64,000 nt of DNA, from NCBI RefSeq assembly GCF_004353525.1, contig NZ_CP085524.1, forward strand, positions 558,001 to 622,000, read 5' to 3'. The notes beneath the pieces were generated by a model. It worked only from the letters and a program-made list of their open reading frames with translations. It was not told the DNA's origin and did not search any database. The DNA is from Zhaonella formicivorans (GTDB lineage Bacteria > Bacillota > DUOV01 > Zhaonellaceae). A program made the position numbers and the translations under genes. Positions 53,064-61,076 of the stretch are shown here, piece after piece. Each line of letters begins with the position of its first letter. The stretch's first letter is position 1.

Positions 53064-56000
53064 ATGGAATTTTATCGCTCCCACGTGCTGATTTGTGCCG
53101 GTACAGGTTGCACTGCATCTGGCAGCCATCCGACCAAAGAAGCATTGATCAAGGAGTTGGAAAAAAGGGGATTAGCTAAGGAAGTCAAGGTTTTAGATAC
53201 GGGATGCTTTGGTTTCTGCAGTTTTGGCCCCAACATGGTGGTATATCCAGAAGGAACTTTTTATTGTCATGTCCATCCGGAAGATGTGGCGGAACTGGTT
53301 GAAGAGCATTTTATTAAAGGACGCGTTTTGAAGAGACTGTTATATCAACCGGAGAGTGCAGAGGAAAAAATCGTTGATTTTAAAGAAATACCTTTCTTCA
53401 AATATCAGGAAAGAATAGCTTTAAGAAACTGCGGTTTAATCGATCCTGAATCTATTGAAGAGTATATAGCCAGAGACGGTTACCAAGCCCTGGGCAAGGT
53501 TTTAAAAGAATATAAGCCTGTAGATGTGTTGGAAGAAATTAAGAAGTCAGGTTTAAGGGGTAGGGGCGGCGGTGGTTTCCCCACCGGAATGAAATGGGAG
53601 TTCGCTCACCGGGCTCCAGGAGATGTTAAGTACATCGTGTGCAACGCTGATGAAGGCGACCCGGGAGCTTTTATGGATCGGAGTATCCTGGAAGGCGATC
53701 CCCATAGCGTATTAGAGGGTATGGCAATAGCGGGGTACGCTATCGGAGCAGAAAAAGGTTATGTATATATAAGGGCAGAATATCCAATTGCTGTAAGCCG
53801 TCTGAAAAAAGCTATAGAACAGGCAACAGCTCTTGGTTTGCTGGGTAAAAAGATTTTTGGCTCAGATTTTAATTTTGAAATTGAAATTCGTTTAGGAGCG
53901 GGCGCTTTTGTCTGCGGAGAAGAGACTGCTCTGCTTGCTTCTATTGAAGGCAGAAGAGGGGAGCCCAGACCGCGTCCTCCTTTCCCGGCTATCTCGGGCC
54001 TGTGGGGTAAGCCTACAGTGATCAATAACGTAGAAACATTGGCTAATGTACCTACTATAATCCGTAACGGGTGGGAATGGTTTGCTTCCATTGGTACGGA
54101 AAAGAGCAAGGGAACAAAAGTATTTGCGTTGGCCGGTAAAATAAACAATAACGGTTTAATTGAGGTTCCCATGGGAACTAAGCTGGGGGATGTCATTTTC
54201 GATATAGGCGGTGGGATCCCGAAGGGCAAGAAATTCAAGGCTGCCCAAACTGGAGGCCCTTCCGGCGGCTGTATTCCTGTTGAGCACCTCAATGTGCCTA
54301 TCGATTATGATTCGCTTACTGCTCTGGGTACAATCATGGGTTCCGGCGGCCTGATTGTAATGGATGAGGACACCTGTATGGTGGATTTGGCCAAGTTCTT
54401 CCTGGACTTTGTGAAGGATGAATCCTGCGGCAAATGTACACCATGCCGGATCGGTACCACCAGAATGCTGGAAATTTTAGACCGGATTACCAAGGGCCAA
54501 GGTCAAGAAGGCGACGTAGAATTATTGATTGAACTGGGGCAGCAGATTAAGGATTCAGCCCTTTGTGGTCTGGGGCAAACAGCGCCGAACCCGGTTTTAA
54601 GTACTATCCGCTATTTCCGGGAGGAATACGATGCGCATATCCGGGATAAACGCTGTCCGGCTTCAGTTTGTGCTACCATGTTTAATTCTCCCTGTCAAAA
54701 TGCGTGTCCGGCAGGAGTGGATGTCCCCATCTATATTGATCAAATCAGGCAAGGGCGTTTGGAGGAAGCGTATCAAACTATTGTCCAAGCGAATCCCTTC
54801 CCGGTTGTGTGCGGCAGGGTATGCAACCATCCTTGTGAAGGAAAATGCAACCGGGCTAAAATCGATGAGCCGCTGGCTATACGCGAGCTGAAGCGCTTTG
54901 CTGCTGACTACGGTATAGAGCATAGCCAAGCCAGCGCTATTGAGCCAACCAAAGAAGATAAAATAGCCATTATTGGTTCTGGCCCCGCAGGCTTAAGCGC
55001 AGCTAATTATCTGGCCAAAATGGGTTACAAGGTAACGGTTTTTGAAGCTTTGCCTGTGGCCGGTGGAATGATGGCAGTTGGTATTCCCGAATATAGGCTT
55101 CCTAAGGCAACTTTAGAAAAAGAAATTGAGAATATCCTCAAATTAGGCGTGGAATTAAAATTAAATACCACAATTGGTAAAGACATTACAATGCAGGAGT
55201 TGCTTGAGCAAGGTTACAAAGCCATTTTTGTAGCGGTCGGTGCCCACAAGGATCAAGACTTAGGTATACCTGGAGCTGATTTGCCGGGAGTTGTACCTGG
55301 TGCTACTTTTCTCCGCCAGCTGAATCTAGGAGAAAAATTAGAGGTCAAAGGTAAGAAAGTTGCGGTTATCGGAGGCGGCAATGTAGCTATCGATGCTGCC
55401 CGCAGTGCTTTGCGTTTAGGTGCCTCTGAAGTCTTTATTCTTTACCGTCGGGCACGGCAGGATATGCCTGCACTTCCAGAGGAGATACACGAAGCTGAAA
55501 TTGAAGGAATTAAGATTTATCCTCAAGTAGGACCGGTGGAAATTTTAGGTGAAGGCAAAGTCTCTGCCTTGAAATGCATCAAGATGCAATTAGGTGATTT
55601 TGATGCCAGTGGTAGAAGGAAAGCGACACCGATCCCTGGTTCTGAGTATACTATGGAGGTTGATCTGGTTATACCTGCCATCGGCCAAACCACTGACTTA
55701 ACGTTCATGACTCAACTGGATAATTTAGGCTTAACCAAGCAGGGGACAGTAGTAGTGGATCAGAAATCTCTGGCTACAAATGTGCCAGGCATTTATGCCG
55801 GTGGTGACTGTGTCTTAGGACCAAGTACGGTTATTGAAGCTATTGCAGCGGGCAAACAAGCTGCCAAAGCCATTGACCGCTATCTCGGGGGCACTGGAGA
55901 ACTTAACGAACCAAAATATGAGCGTAAAGTTAACGGACCAATTATAGAACACGAGGAACCCAGAGTAAAAGCAAACTGCTTGTCACCGGAACAGCGCTTG

Positions 56001-56090
56001 GGAAATTTTGCAGAAGTGGAATTGGGTTATACCAGGGAAGCAGCTATTGCTGAAGCCAGTCGCTGCCTGCGTTGCGATGTTAGGGAGTAA
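53064..56090 (+). CDS. hydB: HydB fused to a GltD/NfnB-like flavoprotein
   Basis: This 1008-residue protein has two parts. Residues 1 to about 520 are a normal HydB/NuoF: thioredoxin-like 2Fe-2S module (CAGTGCTASGS, DTGCFGFCSFGP), the FMN/NADH site (GRGGGGFPTGMKW, NADEGDPGAFMDRS, GAGAFVCGEETALLAS), SLBB, and the 4Fe-4S site ESCGKCTPCRIGTTRML near 453. In place of the usual 2[4Fe-4S] tail, residues from about 525 form a complete GltD/NfnB-like unit: Cys-rich start (CPASVCATMFNSPCQNACP, CGRVCNHPCEGKCNRA), FAD site IAIIGSGPAGLSAANYLAKM and NAD(P) site VAVIGGGNVAIDAARSALRL. The complex may thus use both NADH and NADPH. The ATG at 53064 has AAAGGAGGTAGGCTC upstream. HydA follows. Confidence 0.93.
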   Translation: MEFYRSHVLICAGTGCTASGSHPTKEALIKELEKRGLAKEVKVLDTGCFGFCSFGPNMVVYPEGTFYCHVHPEDVAELVEEHFIKGRVLKRLLYQPESAEEKIVDFKEIPFFKYQERIALRNCGLIDPESIEEYIARDGYQALGKVLKEYKPVDVLEEIKKSGLRGRGGGGFPTGMKWEFAHRAPGDVKYIVCNADEGDPGAFMDRSILEGDPHSVLEGMAIAGYAIGAEKGYVYIRAEYPIAVSRLKKAIEQATALGLLGKKIFGSDFNFEIEIRLGAGAFVCGEETALLASIEGRRGEPRPRPPFPAISGLWGKPTVINNVETLANVPTIIRNGWEWFASIGTEKSKGTKVFALAGKINNNGLIEVPMGTKLGDVIFDIGGGIPKGKKFKAAQTGGPSGGCIPVEHLNVPIDYDSLTALGTIMGSGGLIVMDEDTCMVDLAKFFLDFVKDESCGKCTPCRIGTTRMLEILDRITKGQGQEGDVELLIELGQQIKDSALCGLGQTAPNPVLSTIRYFREEYDAHIRDKRCPASVCATMFNSPCQNACPAGVDVPIYIDQIRQGRLEEAYQTIVQANPFPVVCGRVCNHPCEGKCNRAKIDEPLAIRELKRFAADYGIEHSQASAIEPTKEDKIAIIGSGPAGLSAANYLAKMGYKVTVFEALPVAGGMMAVGIPEYRLPKATLEKEIENILKLGVELKLNTTIGKDITMQELLEQGYKAIFVAVGAHKDQDLGIPGADLPGVVPGATFLRQLNLGEKLEVKGKKVAVIGGGNVAIDAARSALRLGASEVFILYRRARQDMPALPEEIHEAEIEGIKIYPQVGPVEILGEGKVSALKCIKMQLGDFDASGRRKATPIPGSEYTMEVDLVIPAIGQTTDLTFMTQLDNLGLTKQGTVVVDQKSLATNVPGIYAGGDCVLGPSTVIEAIAAGKQAAKAIDRYLGGTGELNEPKYERKVNGPIIEHEEPRVKANCLSPEQRLGNFAEVELGYTREAAIAEASRCLRCDVRE

Positions 56091-56123
56091 CAAAGGATAT
56101 GAAAAGCAAAGGGGGGCTGAAAT

Positions 56124-57848
56124 ATGGCTCTAGTAACCTTAACAATTGATAACCGTAAGGTTGAAATAGAACAAGGAGCAACTATTCTTGAAGCGGCAAA
56201 AAAAGCGGGAATCAACATTCCAACACTTTGCTATATGGAAGAAATTAATGAGATTGGCGCTTGCCGGGTATGCGTAGTCGAGGTACAAGGGGCAAGAACG
56301 TTGCAGGCTTCCTGTGTAACGCCGGTAGCCGACGGAATGGTTGTTTCAACTTCTTCCAAAAGGGTGCGGGCTGCCCGGAAAGCAAACGTTGAACTACTGC
56401 TTTCAAACCATCCGCAGGACTGTTTAACATGTAAACGGAACCAAAATTGTGAATTGCAAAAGCTGGCCCATGATTTAGGGATAAGGGAGATACGATATAA
56501 AGGCGCAATGACGGAATTTGCTGTTGATGATTCTACACCTGCTTTGGTCAGGGATCCGCAGAAATGTGTGCTTTGCCGCCGATGTGTGGCAGTTTGTGAG
56601 AAAGTGCAAAGTGTAAAAGCCATCATGCCGTTGAACAGGGGATTTAATACGGTAATAGCGCCTGCATTTCAGGACAAGTTAATCGATGTGGCATGTGTAG
56701 AATGCGGTCAGTGTACTTTGGTCTGTCCAACGGGAGCGTTAGTGGAAAAAGATTATACCCAGGAAGTATGGAATGCTTTGGCAGACCCCGGGAAGCATGT
56801 GATTGTCCAAACTGCCCCGGCCACCAGGGTTGCCATTGGAGAGTATTTTGGTCAAGAGCCGGGCACGGTCAGCACAGGGCAAATGGTTGCTGCATTAAGG
56901 CAATTGGGGTTTGATAAAGTCTTTGACACAGACTTTACCGCCGATTTGACTATCATGGAAGAAGGGCATGAGCTGATTCAAAGGCTTACTCAGGGTGGAA
57001 CATTGCCCATGATAACTTCCTGCAGTCCTGGCTGGATTAAATTCATCGAACACTTTTATCCGGAATTGCTGCCTCATCTATCTACCTGCAAGTCGCCGCA
57101 GCAAATGTTCGGCGCTTTAGCAAAAACTTACTATGCAGAGAAAGTAGGAATACCGGCAGAAAATATTGTTGTAGTTTCTATCATGCCATGTACGGCTAAA
57201 AAATTCGAATGCCAGCGGTCGGAAATGACTGATAGTGGTTACCAGGATGTAGATTATGTTCTGACTACCAGGGAATTGGCAGCTATGATTAAAGAGGCAG
57301 GAATTGATTTTAATCTTCTGCCGGAAGAAGAATACGACGATCCTCTAGGCATTTCCACCGGGGCAGGCGTGATTTTTGGAGCCACGGGAGGTGTCATGGA
57401 AGCAGCTCTGCGTACAGCTTATGAAGTAGTTACCGAGAAAGAGCTGCCCAGTCTTGACTTCAAAGAATTGCGGGGCTTGGAGGGAGTTAAAGAAGCTGAG
57501 GTTGATCTTGAGGGGACCAAAATCAAGGTTGCTATCACAAACGGACTTAGTAACGCCAGAAAAATACTTGAGAAAATCAAAGCCGGTGAAGCGGATTACC
57601 AGTTCATCGAAGTAATGTGCTGTCCCGGCGGATGTATCGGCGGTGGCGGGCAACCTATTCCAACTGATACTGAAGTGAGGCTTAAGCGGATAGCTGGTAT
57701 TTATCAGGCGGATGTGGATATGCCTTTAAGAAAATCCCATGAAAACCCTGGCGTTCTGCAGCTCTATAAAGAGTTTTTGGAGAAACCCCTGGGCGAGAAA
57801 TCCCATCACCTGTTGCATACCCACTATACTCCGCGAACTAAATATTAA
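56124..57848 (+). CDS. hydA: HydA: [FeFe]-hydrogenase catalytic subunit of the trimeric bifurcating type
   Basis: This 574-residue subunit carries a 2Fe-2S site (Cys36, 47, 50, 64), the His-Cys3 4Fe-4S site (HPQDCLTCKRNQNCELQ), two ferredoxin sites (CVLCRRCVAVC, CVECGQCTLVC) and a complete H-cluster domain: TSCSPGW (L1), MPCTAKKFE (L2), MCCPGGCIGGGGQ (L3). The L1 variant TSCSPGW has Ser where many monomeric enzymes have the proton-transfer Cys. Gene order HydC-HydB-HydA and the domain set fit group A3-type electron-bifurcating enzymes that couple NAD(P)H and ferredoxin to hydrogen. The ATG follows AAAGGGGGGCTGAAAT. A strong terminator follows. Confidence 0.96.
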   Translation: MALVTLTIDNRKVEIEQGATILEAAKKAGINIPTLCYMEEINEIGACRVCVVEVQGARTLQASCVTPVADGMVVSTSSKRVRAARKANVELLLSNHPQDCLTCKRNQNCELQKLAHDLGIREIRYKGAMTEFAVDDSTPALVRDPQKCVLCRRCVAVCEKVQSVKAIMPLNRGFNTVIAPAFQDKLIDVACVECGQCTLVCPTGALVEKDYTQEVWNALADPGKHVIVQTAPATRVAIGEYFGQEPGTVSTGQMVAALRQLGFDKVFDTDFTADLTIMEEGHELIQRLTQGGTLPMITSCSPGWIKFIEHFYPELLPHLSTCKSPQQMFGALAKTYYAEKVGIPAENIVVVSIMPCTAKKFECQRSEMTDSGYQDVDYVLTTRELAAMIKEAGIDFNLLPEEEYDDPLGISTGAGVIFGATGGVMEAALRTAYEVVTEKELPSLDFKELRGLEGVKEAEVDLEGTKIKVAITNGLSNARKILEKIKAGEADYQFIEVMCCPGGCIGGGGQPIPTDTEVRLKRIAGIYQADVDMPLRKSHENPGVLQLYKEFLEKPLGEKSHHLLHTHYTPRTKY

Positions 57849-57854
57849 CTCCCC

Positions 57855-57883
57855 AAAAGGCAGGTTCAGTACCTGCCTTTTTT
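57855..57883 (+). terminator. Terminator of the hydrogenase operon
   Basis: AAAAGGCAGGT (57855-57865) pairs with ACCTGCCTTTT (57871-57881), followed by TT. Confidence 0.88.
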
Positions 57884-57884
57884 A

Positions 57885-58030
57885 GCTATTCAGAAAGTAT
57901 AAATTTCACGGCGCATAAGGGCAACTTGGCTTACGCCAGTCCTAAAGGATTGGAATTTCTACGCATAGTGCAAACACAACGCTAGAAATTCTGGCACTCT
58001 CAAGGCTTGGTGCAAGCCAAGTTTTCTTTA
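57885..58030. repeat. 146-bp structured intergenic repeat, copy 2
   Basis: This copy matches 34094-34239 over its whole length and starts one base after the hydA terminator. Its arms fold well: AACTTGGCTT (57943-57952) pairs exactly with AAGCCAAGTT (58014-58023), which is followed by TTCTTT; inside, GGAATTTCTACGC pairs with GCTAGAAATTC. The outer stem plus T-tract resembles a terminator. No reading frame is present. Confidence 0.82.
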
Positions 58031-58160
58031 ATTCACATTATTTTCCCCTTGTGCAATAAATAACTTGTGAAATGATAATAATATTATGGCAGATTAGAAA
58101 AAATTCAAATAAAATAGAATTAAGAAAATATTCAAGAAATTCAGAGAGGAGGGTGTGTGC

Positions 58161-58322
58161 ATGGAGAAAAAGAATGGTATAACCACTGATTATTTGGCAA
58201 GTCTGCATGCCGATTACGCACAAACGGAGCAGTTATATAATTGTTTAATCTCCAACTGGGATTGGTTTACTTCTAATAGCTATCGTCCGGAGATGCTGTT
58301 AGGCCGGATAGATCAAAACTAA
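58161..58322 (+). CDS. Small protein of 53 residues, function unknown
   Basis: The frame starts with ATG after GAGAGGAGGGTGTGTGC, a strong ribosome site, and encodes an acidic-to-neutral protein with MEKKNGITTDYLASLHADYA at its start and a Trp-rich middle (SNWDWFTSNSYRPEML). There is no signal peptide or membrane helix. It is followed by its own terminator, so it is a single-gene unit. I do not recognise a family. Confidence 0.65.
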   Translation: MEKKNGITTDYLASLHADYAQTEQLYNCLISNWDWFTSNSYRPEMLLGRIDQN

Positions 58323-58338
58323 CAGTCTAAGGTTCTGT

Positions 58339-58365
58339 AAAGCCGCTCTTGTGAGCGGCTTTTTA
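58339..58365 (+). terminator. Terminator of the 53-residue gene
   Basis: AAAGCCGCTC (58339-58348) pairs with GAGCGGCTTT (58353-58362) across a 4-base loop, then TTAGT. Confidence 0.88.
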
Positions 58366-58500
58366 GTATTTTAGTATATGTACGTTTTGTTCACCTGTTG
58401 GCAGGAGATAGTATGCTTAAACAGAATTAAAGAAAAGCGGGTTAGAAAGCAAAGTATCAACCTATACTAGAAAAAAAGCAGGTAAACGGAGGTAGCAGTT

Positions 58501-61038
58501 TTGGTTCGATCAGATATAGAGCTGCTTGCACCTGCAGGCAGTTGGGAAGCATTAGTGGCGGCAGTACAAAACGGGGCCGATGCAGTTTATTTAGCCGGGA
58601 AGGCTTTTGGCGCAAGGTATTATGCCGCCAATTTCGATAAGGAAGAACTGCAAGCAGCAGTAAAATATGCTCACACCAGAGGGGTTAAAATTTACGTAAC
58701 AGTCAATACTTTGATTGCTGACAGCGAGTTGGAGGATGCCGGACATTACATAAATTTCCTGTATGAAATCGGTGTGGATGCGATTATTGTGCAGGATTTG
58801 GGTATTGTGAAGCTGGTTCAAGATTTATTCCCGAATTTGGAGATGCATGCCAGCACCCAAATGACCATTCACAATGCCGCGGGTGCCCAATTCTTGAAAA
58901 GCCAGGGAATATCAAGGGTTGTCCTGGCGAGGGAAGTTAGTCTGGAAGACATACGTTCTATCAGGCAAAAAACAGCCGTGGAATTGGAGGTTTTTATTCA
59001 CGGCGCACTGTGTATCTCTTATTCGGGACAATGTTTAATGAGCAGCATGATTGGCGGGAGAAGCGGAAACAGGGGAAAATGTGCTCAGCCGTGCCGGATG
59101 AAATACCGCCTGGTTGATGCTCAAGGAAAAGAAATACCCTACGGCAATTTTGGTGAGCATTTGCTCAGTCCGAGGGATCTAAACACTATAGCCTACCTTC
59201 CCGAGATCCTGACTTCCGGAGTTGCCTCGTTAAAATTGGAAGGGAGGATGAAAAGACCTGAATATGTAGCCACCGTTATCCGAGTTTACCGGCAGGCAAT
59301 TGACCGTTACTTGGCAAATCCTGCTGAATATGAAGTTAAACCTCGAGAAATGAGAGACCTGGCTCAAATTTTTAATCGTGATTTTACGCCTGGCTACTTT
59401 TTGGGTAACCAAGGGGCAGATCTGATGAGTTACAAAAGGCCCAATAACCGTGGTTTGTTCCTTGGCAGGATCAATAAAGTAAGTCCTGATGGCAAGTTGG
59501 TGACACTTAGATTAGCTGAAAACCTGGCAGTAAATGATGGCATTGAAATCTGGGTTTCCAAAGGAGGCAGACAAGGTTCAACTATAACAAAGCTATGGGT
59601 GCACGGGCAGCCTGTCCATGAGGCTGAAGCAGGGCAAGAAGTTACTATTGAGATTCCTGGAAGAGCCAGGGCAGGGGATAGGATCTTTAAGACTCATGAC
59701 GCCAGGCTTATTGCCCGGGCCCAGGAATCATATAAAAACGTTAATGCTGAACCAAAAATACCTTTGAAAATGACGGTAAGAGTTACGCAGGGGCAACCCT
59801 TGAGCTTAATTGCCGAAGACGAGCGGGGAAATGTGGTTAGGGTTAAGACTTCTTTTATAGCTGAAAAAGCGATAAAGCGCCCATTGACAGCCGAGGTTGT
59901 CAAGGAGCAGTTAAGCAGGCTGGGAAATACTCCGTTTAACATAGGTGAATTTGATTGCCAAATCGAGGGTGAGGTTATGGTTCCCTTGAGCGAACTTAAT
60001 AATGTACGCCGGGATGCCGTTGCATGCCTTGAAGAATTAAGGCAATCGCTTTTTGGGAGAAAGCCGGTCGATGCATGGGTTATAAGCCAGTACCTGGAAC
60101 GCAATACAGAGAGAAGGCAAATACGGAAAAAAGAGCTTAGTTTAGCAGTTGCTGTGGGCGAAATTAAATCGGGTCTTGCTGCAGTTGAAGCAGGAGCTCA
60201 AAGGTTATATTTATATACTGCCCCTTTTCGCAGCCAGCGGAACCAGACAGGGACAATTCACGCTTTGCTTAAGTCTGCTGCAGAAAACCGTTGTGAACTG
60301 GTAATTGCTTTACCTAGAATTTGGCACCAGCGTGAAGCTGAGAGGATGGAAAAACTGATTAAACAATACGAAGTGCTGGGTATCCAAGGCTACTTGGTGG
60401 GCAATATCGGCACATTGCAGTTACTCAGGGATCTAGGTGTGACTAAGCAAATATACGCAGATTACCCGCTAAACGTATTTAACAGTTTAGCAATTAAACT
60501 ATTGGAAGGACAGGAAGGAATAACTTCAATCACCTTATCCCCGGAGTTAACCTTTGAACAAATAGCTAGTTTGGTTTTAAGCCAAGAAACACAATTGGAA
60601 TGTATTGTTCATGGCTCGCTGCCCTTAATGCTTTCTGAATATTGCGCCGTAGGGGCTTTGCTTGGAGGAAGAACTGCTGAGAAAGCCTGTTCCAAACCAT
60701 GTTTACAGGGCAAATACGGACTGAAAGATAGGTTAAACTTAATATTTCCTTTGGAAATGGATGAGAATTGTCGCATGCATGTTTATAATTCCAAAGAACT
60801 TTGCCTCATAGAGGAGCTGGAACATTTCCACAAGACGGGAATAACTAGCTTAAGGATTGAAGCACGTAAGAACAGTCACGAAGAAATAAAATTTATTACC
60901 GGTATATACCGCCAAGCATTGACAGGCTTTGCGTCAGGGGCTTTGGAAAAAGATGATTTGACTAGGTTGAAGGAAAAATTAGAACAAAAAAACTCCGCCG
61001 GATTTACCAAAGGACATTACTTTCGTGGTGTGTTATAA
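58501..61038 (+). CDS. Peptidase U32 family protein with DUF3656-type C-terminal region
   Basis: This 845-residue protein begins with the U32 barrel (ELLAPAGSWEALVAAVQNGADAV as start, EVFIHGALCISYSGQCLMSS, GNRGKCAQPCRMKY). It has a middle region of beta-rich repeats and a second U32-like half with ECIVHGSLPLMLSEYC and KACSKPCLQGKYGL. Family members (RlhA, YhbU/YhbV, TrhP) act in RNA hydroxylation rather than in proteolysis as the name suggests; the Cys groups fit an Fe-S-linked role. TTG at 58501 follows GGAGGTAGCAGTT; GTG 58504 is also possible. Confidence 0.88.
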   Translation: MVRSDIELLAPAGSWEALVAAVQNGADAVYLAGKAFGARYYAANFDKEELQAAVKYAHTRGVKIYVTVNTLIADSELEDAGHYINFLYEIGVDAIIVQDLGIVKLVQDLFPNLEMHASTQMTIHNAAGAQFLKSQGISRVVLAREVSLEDIRSIRQKTAVELEVFIHGALCISYSGQCLMSSMIGGRSGNRGKCAQPCRMKYRLVDAQGKEIPYGNFGEHLLSPRDLNTIAYLPEILTSGVASLKLEGRMKRPEYVATVIRVYRQAIDRYLANPAEYEVKPREMRDLAQIFNRDFTPGYFLGNQGADLMSYKRPNNRGLFLGRINKVSPDGKLVTLRLAENLAVNDGIEIWVSKGGRQGSTITKLWVHGQPVHEAEAGQEVTIEIPGRARAGDRIFKTHDARLIARAQESYKNVNAEPKIPLKMTVRVTQGQPLSLIAEDERGNVVRVKTSFIAEKAIKRPLTAEVVKEQLSRLGNTPFNIGEFDCQIEGEVMVPLSELNNVRRDAVACLEELRQSLFGRKPVDAWVISQYLERNTERRQIRKKELSLAVAVGEIKSGLAAVEAGAQRLYLYTAPFRSQRNQTGTIHALLKSAAENRCELVIALPRIWHQREAERMEKLIKQYEVLGIQGYLVGNIGTLQLLRDLGVTKQIYADYPLNVFNSLAIKLLEGQEGITSITLSPELTFEQIASLVLSQETQLECIVHGSLPLMLSEYCAVGALLGGRTAEKACSKPCLQGKYGLKDRLNLIFPLEMDENCRMHVYNSKELCLIEELEHFHKTGITSLRIEARKNSHEEIKFITGIYRQALTGFASGALEKDDLTRLKEKLEQKNSAGFTKGHYFRGVL

Positions 61039-61076
61039 TTTAGAAGAGCTATTACTATAGACATGTGGTGGAGAAA

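Noticed and set aside
53759-54292. 177-residue open frame on the minus strand inside hydB
   Set aside because: It is antisense to a fully conserved gene, Pro/Ser-rich in the manner of shadow frames, and has no ribosome site.
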